From: Nocardia asteroides
Lineage (GTDB): Bacteria > Actinomycetota > Actinomycetes > Mycobacteriales > Mycobacteriaceae
Assembly (NCBI RefSeq): GCF_021183625.1
Contig: NZ_CP089214.1
Location: 4,030,001 to 4,094,000 of the forward strand
Reading direction: 5' to 3'
Length of the DNA stretch: 64,000 nucleotides
The position numbers and the translations under genes were made by a program. Shown here piece after piece: positions 26,245 to 34,100 of this stretch; the first letter of the stretch is position 1; every line of letters begins with the position of its first letter. A model generated the notes under the pieces. The model had not been told where the DNA came from. It ran no database searches and was given only the letters and a program-made list of their open reading frames with translations.

Positions 26245-26775
26245 ATGCATCGGACCCGTGGAAAGGTGATGGGCGTCGCCGTGGCGCTCGCCGCCACCGG
26301 CTTGCTCGCGGCCTGCGGTGACAACGACTCGACGGCGTCGAGCACCCCGTCCCTGACCGGCACCACCACGTCGGCGGCCACCAAGGCGCCCACCTCCGCC
26401 GCCCCGGCACCGGACCAGGGCGCGACGCCCTCGGCCGAGGTCTCGGCCCCGCCCGCCGCGGAATCCCCGGAGCGCCCCGAGCCGGTGCCGACCGATGCCG
26501 TCCCGCCCGCGAACACCGCGACGCTCGGCGACAAGGACAAGAAGTTCCTCGACTCGCTGGCCGCCAAGGGCATCACCCCGTCCACCCCGGACATCGCGCT
26601 CAGCATCGGCGCCTACGTCTGCCAGGGCAGCGCGGCAGGCGCCTCGGATCAGGATTTGATGACCTTCGTCTCCGCGATGGCAGGCTCCGACCCGTCCTTC
26701 GATCCGGCCAAGATGCCGGTCGAGCAGGCCGGGAAGATCTACCTCGACACCGCCAAGCAGACCTACTGCTCGTGA
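26245..26775 (+). CDS. DUF732-type secreted lipoprotein
   Basis: 176-residue exported protein. The N-terminus ends in a lipobox (GLLAAC, Cys about 19-20), so it should be lipidated and membrane-anchored. A Thr/Pro/Ala-rich linker leads to a C-terminal DUF732-like domain (DKKFLDSLAAKGIT...IGAYVCQGSAAGAS...YCS) with two Cys that could pair. Its function is unknown. It overlaps the cutinase start (GTGA), so it is coupled to culp6. TAGCCT near 26194 is a possible -10 and GAGGAC serves as ribosome site. The combination antigen 85, DUF732, Culp6 may be a Nocardia trait. Confidence 0.8.
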   Translation: MHRTRGKVMGVAVALAATGLLAACGDNDSTASSTPSLTGTTTSAATKAPTSAAPAPDQGATPSAEVSAPPAAESPERPEPVPTDAVPPANTATLGDKDKKFLDSLAAKGITPSTPDIALSIGAYVCQGSAAGASDQDLMTFVSAMAGSDPSFDPAKMPVEQAGKIYLDTAKQTYCS

Positions 26776-27755
26776 GCGCACGCCGCGGTTCGTCGCCCCG
26801 CCGGTCCAGGCCGGCGGGGTGCCTGGTGTTCCTGCTCGTCGTCGCGCTGATCGTCATCGCGGCGCTGCTGCTCTGGTACCTGCTCGCCGGCCGGCTGAAG
26901 GTGCCCGGCCCCGGGCCGACCCCGCCGGAGCCGCCCGCTTCGCAGCCCGCGGACTGCCCGGATGTGCAGTTCCTCTCGATCCCGGGCACCTGGGAGTCGA
27001 ACAGCAACGACGACCCGCACAACCCGACGGCGAACCCGGTGTCGCTCATGATCAACGTCTCCGGCCCGATCGCGGAGCGGTTCCCGGCCGAGCGGGTCGA
27101 CGTCTACACCGTCCCGTACGTCGCGCAGTTCTCGAACCCCATCGCGCTCCCGCCGGACGGCCAGCAGTCCTACAACAACAGCCGCTCCGAGGGCACGACG
27201 CGCGCGATCGACCTGCTCACCTCGGTGCACGAGCGCTGCCCGCTCACCTCCTACGTGATCGCCGGGTTCTCCCAGGGCGCGGTGATCGCGGGCGACATCG
27301 CCGCGCAGATCGGCGCGGGCGACGGCCCGGTCCCGGCGAAGCTGGTGCTCGGCGTGACGCTGATCGCGGACGGCAGGCGGGCCCCCGACACCGAGGGCGC
27401 GGCCATCACGATCGGCGCCGAGCCGCCCGGCGTCGGCGCCGAGGTGGCGTTGAAGGGGCTGAACGTGCCCGGAATCACCATGACCGGCCCGCGGGAAGGC
27501 GGATTCGGTGAACTGGCGGGCCGCGTCTACACCATGTGCTCGCCCGGCGACCTCATCTGCGACGCCCCGCGCGACGCGCTGAGCCCGGTGAACATCATGG
27601 GCAGCGTGCTCACGCTGACCAGGGCCGTCGGCAATCCGGTACACAGCCTCTACAACGGGTACGTCGTCGACGGTTCCGGGACCACCGCCACCGGGTGGAC
27701 CGTGAACTGGGCGGCGGGGCTCATCGACGGAGCTCCGCGACCACCCCATTCGTGA
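26772..27755 (+). CDS. culp6: Cutinase-family esterase/thioesterase, Culp6-like
   Basis: 327-residue membrane-anchored serine esterase. One N-terminal helix (CLVFLLVVALIVIAALLLWYLLAG) tethers an alpha/beta-hydrolase cutinase domain with the nucleophile in AGFSQGA (Ser167), the acid in MCSPGDLICD and the His in NPVHSLYNGY. Cys pairs flank the domain as in cutinases. It matches Rv3802c, a phospholipase/thioesterase essential in mycobacteria and encoded beside fadD32; it is thought to influence mycolate synthesis and envelope lipids. Translation is coupled to the DUF732 gene. Confidence 0.9.
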   Translation: MSARRGSSPRRSRPAGCLVFLLVVALIVIAALLLWYLLAGRLKVPGPGPTPPEPPASQPADCPDVQFLSIPGTWESNSNDDPHNPTANPVSLMINVSGPIAERFPAERVDVYTVPYVAQFSNPIALPPDGQQSYNNSRSEGTTRAIDLLTSVHERCPLTSYVIAGFSQGAVIAGDIAAQIGAGDGPVPAKLVLGVTLIADGRRAPDTEGAAITIGAEPPGVGAEVALKGLNVPGITMTGPREGGFGELAGRVYTMCSPGDLICDAPRDALSPVNIMGSVLTLTRAVGNPVHSLYNGYVVDGSGTTATGWTVNWAAGLIDGAPRPPHS

Positions 27756-27883
27756 GGTCTCACAGCAGCACGCCGTGCTCGTTCGCGTGCGGGCCAGCGG
27801 TGTGGCCGCAGCCGTTCTCGGGGCTTGCGGGACGCTGTAAAGTGCGCTGGTGATCGCACCTGGCCCCAGAGGAGCATGAGTTC

Positions 27884-28927
27884 ATGACACAAGCCGGAGC
27901 ACCGGCCACCGCCGAGCCCCGTGCCGCGGAAGCCGAGCTGACCGCGCTGGGCACGCCGCTGCGGAAATTCCGGTTCGCGGCCGCGGGCGAGGGCAACAAG
28001 CAGGAGGGCGGCGCGCGCAAGTTCGTGCAGACCGCGCAGCAGGCCGAGGAGTACGGCTACGACACCTTCGTCGTGCCGGACCACCTCGGTGACCAGATCG
28101 GCCCGATCGCCGCGCTCGGCGCGCTGAGCCAGGCCACCGAGCGCATCCGGCTCGGCACCTCGGTGCTGGCCAACGGTTTCCGCCACCCGGTCGTGCTGGC
28201 CAAGGACCTGGCCACCATCGACGTGCTCTCCAAGGGCAGGCTCGAGGTCGGGCTCGGGGCCGGCTGGAAGCAGGACGAATTCCTGGCCGCGGGGCTGGAG
28301 TACGACTCTCCCGGCGTGCGGCTGGCGAAGCTCGACGAGGCGCTCACCATCCTCGACGTGCTGCTGCGCGGAAGGGAGTGCACCTTCGAGGGCAAGTATT
28401 ACCAGGTCAAGGGCATCAAGGGCACGCCGCGACCGCGGCAGGGTCCGCGCCCGCCGATCTGCACCGGCGGCGGTGGACCGAAGATGCTCCGCCTGGCCGC
28501 CAAGCACGCCGACATCGTCTCGGTCGTTCCGGTCACCACCAAGAACGGCAAGGGTCTGCTCTCCGGGATCACCCTGGAGAAGACCATCGAGAAGGTCGAG
28601 CTCATCCGGGAGGCGGCCGGTGACCGGTTCGGCGACATCGAGCTGAACTGGGCCATCACCGCCATCGTCATCACCGACGATCGGGAGAAGACCGCCGAGA
28701 TGGCGCTGTCCGCCATCGAGCGGGGGCTGCACCCCGACCTCGAGGTGGACACCAAGCTCTCGGTGGCGGACATCCTGAACTCCCCGTACGTCGCCATCGG
28801 CACGTTCGAGGAGATCGCGGAGCAGATTCGCCGGGTCAGGAAGCTCACCGCCCTGTCCTACGTCGGCATCTTCCCCACCCAGATGGATGCCTTCGCACCG
28901 GTGATTCCGCTGCTGCGGGAAGAGTGA
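27884..28927 (+). CDS. LLM-class F420-dependent oxidoreductase
   Basis: 347-residue TIM-barrel protein of the luciferase-like F420-dependent group. Recognisable blocks: DTFVVPDHLGDQIGPIAALGALSQAT near the N-terminus, RLGTSVLANGFRHPVVLAKDLATIDVLSKGRLEVGLGAGW, and GPRPPICTGGGGPKMLRLAAKHADIV. Such enzymes use coenzyme F420 in actinobacteria. Lying between culp6 and fadD32, where mycobacteria have no such gene, it may modify an envelope lipid, but this is only proximity. ATG 27884 is preceded by AGAGGAG. A short ATG at 27876 leads straight to a stop. Confidence 0.85.
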   Translation: MTQAGAPATAEPRAAEAELTALGTPLRKFRFAAAGEGNKQEGGARKFVQTAQQAEEYGYDTFVVPDHLGDQIGPIAALGALSQATERIRLGTSVLANGFRHPVVLAKDLATIDVLSKGRLEVGLGAGWKQDEFLAAGLEYDSPGVRLAKLDEALTILDVLLRGRECTFEGKYYQVKGIKGTPRPRQGPRPPICTGGGGPKMLRLAAKHADIVSVVPVTTKNGKGLLSGITLEKTIEKVELIREAAGDRFGDIELNWAITAIVITDDREKTAEMALSAIERGLHPDLEVDTKLSVADILNSPYVAIGTFEEIAEQIRRVRKLTALSYVGIFPTQMDAFAPVIPLLREE

Positions 28928-29119
28928 TCCGGTCTTCTCTGTAACATGACTCTGGTTTGAGTACATCTAGCCTTTAGCGGTCACCGCGCAGACCGCGACG
29001 AAATCTGCCACGCCGGTGCTCGGACACGGAGTGCCCGCCGGGCGAAAGCGAGTCGGGGCCTCACAGGTATCAACGGCATCTCGCCGTCGGGCTGTTTGTG
29101 CCTCGGAGGAGAAGAAGGA

Positions 29120-31033
29120 ATGGAAACGACTTTCGACGAGTACCTGGACGAGACCGGGAACATCCGTATTCCCCTGGATCACACCCTGGTCGACCACGTC
29201 GAGAAGCACACGCGGAACGACGCGAACACGCTCGCGTACCGCTACATCGACTACTCGCGCGAGCGAGACGGTGAGGCACTCGAGCTGACGTGGCGTGAGT
29301 TCGGCGTCCGGTTGCGCGCGGTGGCCGGCCGACTCCAGCAGGTGACCAACCCGGGCGACCGGGTGGCGATCCTGGCCCCGCAGGGGCTGGATTACGTGAT
29401 CTCCTTCTTCGCCGCGATCTTCGCGGGGAACATCTCGGTGCCGCTGTTCGACCCGGACGAGCCGGGTCACACCGACCGGCTGCACGCCGTGCTCGGGGAC
29501 TGCAAGCCGTCGGCGATCCTCACCGCGAGTTCGTCGGCCGCGGGCGTGCGCCAGTTCTTCCGGTCGCTGCCCGCCGCCCAGCGGCCCCGGATCATCGCGG
29601 TCGACGCGATCCCGGACAGCGTCGGCGACAGCTGGGTGCGGCCGGAACTGGACATCGACGACATCGCGTACCTGCAGTACACCTCCGGCTCCACCCGGAC
29701 CCCGGCGGGCGTGGAGATCACGCACCGCGCGGTCGGCACCAATGTGCTGCAGATGGTGGACGCGCTGAAGCTCGACATGAGCTCGCGCGGCGTCACCTGG
29801 CTGCCGCTCTTCCACGACATGGGGCTGCTGACGGTGATCCTGCCCGCGGTGGGCGGCAAGTTCATCACCATCATGTCGCCGAGCGCGTTCGTCCGGCGCC
29901 CGTACCGCTGGATCAAGGAGCTGGCCGCGGTCTCGGACGGGGCGGGCACCTTCGCCGCCGCCCCGAACTTCGCCTTCGAGCACGCCGCCGCCCGCGGCCT
30001 GCCGAAGAGCGGCGAAACGCTCGACCTCTCCAACGTGATCGGGCTGATCAACGGCAGCGAGCCGGTGACCACCTCCTCGATGAAGAAGTTCAACGAGGCG
30101 TTCGCGCCCTACGGCCTGCCGAAGACGGCGATCAAGCCCTGCTACGGCATGGCCGAGGCCACGCTCTTCGTCTCGGCCACCAAGCACGAGGACGAGGCCA
30201 AGGTCAGCTACGTCGACCGCACCGAGCTGAACGCGGGCCGCATGGTCCGCGTCGAGCCCGCCAACGAGAACGCCATCGCCCAGGTGAGCTGCGGCTACGT
30301 CGCGCGCTCGCAGTGGGCCGTGATCGTGGACCCGGACACCGTGGAGAGCGGTGTCGGCACCGAGCTGCCGGACGGCCGGGTCGGCGAGATCTGGCTGCAC
30401 GGCGAGAACATGGGCATCGGGTACTGGGGTCGCGAGGAGGAGACGACCAAGACCTTCCGCAACCGGGTCGGCGAGCGGCAGCCGGGTGACAGCAGGGCCG
30501 ACGGCACCGAGAAGGACGCCGACTGGATGCGCACCGGCGACTACGGCGTCTACTTCGACGGCGAGCTCTACATCACCGGCCGGGTCAAGGACCTGGTGAT
30601 CGTGGACGGCCGCAACCACTACCCGCAGGATCTGGAGCACTCGGCGCAGGAGGCGAGCACCCAGCTGCGCCCCGGCTTCGTCGCCGCCTTCTCGGTGCCG
30701 GCGAACCAGCTGCCCGCCGTGGTCTTCGAACAGAACTCCTCCGGGCTGAAGTTCGACGCCGACGACGGCTCCGAGCAGCTGGTGATCGTCGGCGAGCGCG
30801 GTCCCGGCGCGGGCAAGGCCGATCCGCAGCCGATCGCCGACGCGGTGCGCGCGGCGGTCGCGCAGCGGCACGGCGTCACCGTGCGCGATGTCCTGCTCGT
30901 GCCTGCGGGATCGATCCCGCGCACCTCGAGCGGCAAGATCGCGCGGCGCGCCTGCAAGGCCGCCTACCTGGAGGGAACGCTGCGGGGTGGCTACACCCAG
31001 CAGGCCTTCCCCGACGCGCCAGACGAAGAGTGA
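29120..31033 (+). CDS. fadD32: Long-chain fatty-acyl-AMP ligase FadD32
   Basis: Activates the meromycolic chain as acyl-adenylate and loads it onto Pks13. 637 residues, the length I recall for the mycobacterial enzyme. The adenylation motif is YTSGSTRTPAGVEITH (about residues 190-205), followed by CYGMAEATLFVS and the hinge GRVKDLVIVDGRNHYPQD; the insertion after the P-loop is characteristic of FAALs versus CoA ligases. ATG 29120 follows AGGAGAAGAAGGA. Upstream lies TAGCCT (28968-28973) as a possible -10. The gene is followed by a perfect hairpin before pks13. Confidence 0.96.
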   Translation: METTFDEYLDETGNIRIPLDHTLVDHVEKHTRNDANTLAYRYIDYSRERDGEALELTWREFGVRLRAVAGRLQQVTNPGDRVAILAPQGLDYVISFFAAIFAGNISVPLFDPDEPGHTDRLHAVLGDCKPSAILTASSSAAGVRQFFRSLPAAQRPRIIAVDAIPDSVGDSWVRPELDIDDIAYLQYTSGSTRTPAGVEITHRAVGTNVLQMVDALKLDMSSRGVTWLPLFHDMGLLTVILPAVGGKFITIMSPSAFVRRPYRWIKELAAVSDGAGTFAAAPNFAFEHAAARGLPKSGETLDLSNVIGLINGSEPVTTSSMKKFNEAFAPYGLPKTAIKPCYGMAEATLFVSATKHEDEAKVSYVDRTELNAGRMVRVEPANENAIAQVSCGYVARSQWAVIVDPDTVESGVGTELPDGRVGEIWLHGENMGIGYWGREEETTKTFRNRVGERQPGDSRADGTEKDADWMRTGDYGVYFDGELYITGRVKDLVIVDGRNHYPQDLEHSAQEASTQLRPGFVAAFSVPANQLPAVVFEQNSSGLKFDADDGSEQLVIVGERGPGAGKADPQPIADAVRAAVAQRHGVTVRDVLLVPAGSIPRTSSGKIARRACKAAYLEGTLRGGYTQQAFPDAPDEE

Positions 31034-31038
31034 GCACG

Positions 31039-31069
31039 GATTCCCGGCGCCCGAGCGGCGCCGGGAATC
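31039..31069 (+). terminator. Terminator-like hairpin between fadD32 and pks13
   Basis: Perfect 13-bp stem GATTCCCGGCGCC (31039-31051) with GGCGCCGGGAATC (31057-31069), 5-nt loop, 5 nt after the fadD32 stop. No T-tract. It separates two genes usually described as one operon. Confidence 0.6.
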
Positions 31070-31155
31070 GTCCCCGTATGCCGGAGCCTCGGTGCACTGC
31101 TCGATTCCGGCGTTCGCCCGGTGCGACGCACGCACCCGAGTAGCTTGAGGAATTG

Positions 31156-34100
31156 ATGGCTGACAACGAGGGCAACACCGACCCGCAGGCAGGCAATGCG
31201 GAGCGGCCCGACATCTCCGTCACCGAACTGCGGGAATGGTTGCGCAACTGGGTCGCCGAGGCCACCGGCCAGCCGGTCGAGCAGATCACGGTCGACCGCC
31301 CGATGGAGGAGTTCGGCCTCGCCTCGCGCGACGCGCTCGCCCTCGGCGGCGACATCGAGGAACTCACCGGCGTGCTGCTCACCGCCACCGTGGTCTACCA
31401 GCACCCGACCATCGCCTCGCTGGCCGAGCGGATCGTCAACGGCGAGCAGGAGGCGCCCGCCGAGACCACCGACGACGCCTTCTACACCTCGTACCGCCCC
31501 GGCGCGGCGCACGACGTCGCGATCGTCGGGCTCGCCACCCGGCTGCCCGGCGCCGGCGACACCCCGGAGTCGACCTGGGACTTCATCATCAACCGCGGCG
31601 ACGCCATCCGCGAGCTGCCCGATGGCCGCTGGTCCGAGTTCCTCGGCGAGCCCGAGGTGGCGCAGGCCGTCGCAGAGAGCAACAGCCTCGGCGGCTACCT
31701 GGACCAGGAGGTGGTGAAGGGCTTCGACGCGGAGTTCTTCGCCATGTCGCCGATCGAGGTCGAGCGGGTCGACCCGCAGCAGCGGCTCATGATGGAGCTC
31801 ACCTGGGAGGCGCTCGAGCACGCCAGGATCCCGGCCAGCGACCTGCGCGGCACCCCGGTCGGGGTGTTCGTCGGCTCCTCCAGCAACGACTTCCAGCTCA
31901 TCGCGGCGCTCGGGCTCGGCGGCGAGCGGGACCCGAACGTCCCGGCCTCGGCCGACGCCTACGCCATCATGGGCAGCGTCAGCAGCATCATCGCGAACCG
32001 GGTTTCGTACTTCTTCGACTTCACCGGGCCGTCGGTGGCCATCGACACCGCCTGCTCGTCCACGCTGGTAGCGGTGCACCAGGCGGTGCGCGCGCTGCGC
32101 GACGGCGACGCCGACCTGGCGCTGGCGGGCGGCGTGAACATGATCCTCGCGCCCTTCGCCAACCTCGGTTTCGACCGGAACGGCGCGGTCGCCAAGGACG
32201 GCCACATCAAGGCGTTCTCCTCGGACGCCGACGGCATGGTCCGCTCCGAGGGCGGCGGCCTCGTGGTGCTCAAGCGCCTCGCCGACGCCGAGCGCGACGG
32301 CGACCGCATCCTCGCCGTGGTCAAGGGAACGGCCACCAACAACGACGGCCGCTCCAACGGCCTGCTCGCGCCGAACCCGGACGCGCAGGCCGAGGTGCTG
32401 CGCCGCGCCTACCGGGACGCGGGCATCGTGCCCTCCTCGGTCGACTACATCGAGGCGCACGGCACCGGCACCCTGCTCGGCGACCCGATCGAGGCGGACG
32501 CGCTCGGCCGGGTGGTCGGCCGCGGCCGGGACGACGACAAGCCCGCGCTGCTCGGCTCGGCCAAGACCAACTTCGGGCACCTGGAGTCGGGGGCGGGCGC
32601 GGCCAGCCTGGCCAAGGTGCTGATGGCGTTCCAGAACGATGTGCTCCCGCCGAACATCGGCTACGCCGGGCCCAACCCGTACATCCCGTTCGAGCAGGCG
32701 CACCTGAAGGTCGTCGACGAGCCGACGCCGTTCCCGCGCTACAGCGGCGTCGCCACCGTCGGCGTCTCCGGCTTCGGCTTCGGCGGCACCAACGCGCACG
32801 TCGTGCTGCAGGAGTACACCTCCCCGGAGGGCGTGCCCGCCGCCGGGGCCGCGACGCAGGCACAGGCCGCGGATTCCGGCGCGGTGGCCGCGCGGCCGCT
32901 CGTCGCGGTCGGCGCCGCCGATGCCGCGGACGACCTGACCGCCGATGCGACCGGCAATGCCGCGGACGACGACGCCGCGGTGCCGTCGGGTGCCGATGCC
33001 CCGGTGCCGTCCGGGAACGGCGCCGCCGCTCCCGGTGGCGATGACGCGCCGGAGCCGTCGGGATTCGATGCCGCTGTCGCCGCCGCGACCGGCGACGACG
33101 TCATCGCCGCCGCCACCGAGATCCTGGTCGAGTCGGCCGAGCCCGCCGAGTGGACCGGCGAGCGCGACGAGCCGCTGCCGGTCATCCTCCCGGTCTCCGC
33201 CTACCTCCCCTCGCGCCGCCGCCGCGCCGCCACCGAGCTCGCGGACTGGCTGGAGACCGAGGCCGGGCAGGCCACCCCGCTCGCCGACGTGGCGCGCGCG
33301 CTCGCCAAGCGGAGCCACTGGCGCTCGCGCGGCGTCGTGCTGGCCAAGACGCACGAGGAGGCCGTCGCCGGGCTGCGGCAGCTGGCCGCGAACAAGCCGG
33401 GCCCCGGCGTGTTCAGCGCCGACGCCCCCGCCGCGCAGGGCCCCGTCTGGGTGTTCTCCGGCTTCGGCGCCCAGCACCGCAAGATGGGCAAGCAGCTCTA
33501 CGCCGAGAACGCCATCTTCCGCCGGACCGTCGACGAGGTCGACGAGCTGGTGCAGGACGAGGCGGGGTACTCGATCCGGGAGATGCTCCTCGACGACGGC
33601 CAGGACTACGACGTCGGCACCTCGCAGGTCGGCATCTTCACCATCCAGATCGGGCTCGCCGCGCTGCTGCGCGCGCACGGCGCCGAGCCGGCCGCCGTGG
33701 TCGGGCACTCCATGGGTGAGGTGGCAGGCGCCTACATCGCGGGTGGTCTCGCGCTGGAGGACGCGGTGCGCGTGATCTGCGCCCGCTCCCGCCTGATGGG
33801 CGAGGGCGAGGCCATGATCACCGACGACGACGTGCGCAACATGGCGCTCGTCGAGCTGAGCGCCGCCGACGTCGCCGACCTGCTGCGCGACTACCCGGAC
33901 GTCGAGGTCGCGGTGTACGCCGCGCCGACGAACACCGTGGTCGGTGGCCCGCAGGCGCAGGTCGCCGCGATCGTGGCGAAGGTCGAGGAGGCGGGCAAGT
34001 TCGCCAGGGTGCTGCCCACCCGCGGCGCGGGCCACACCTCGCAGATGGACCCGCTGCTCGGCGAGCTCGCCGCCGAACTCGCCGGGCTGGAGCCGACCGC

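Noticed and set aside
24285..26321. ATG 24285 frame as the antigen 85-LGFP gene
   Set aside because: Better spacing to GAGGGG, but that frame encodes Arg-rich shadow sequence; the esterase and LGFP domains are in the GTG 24289 frame.
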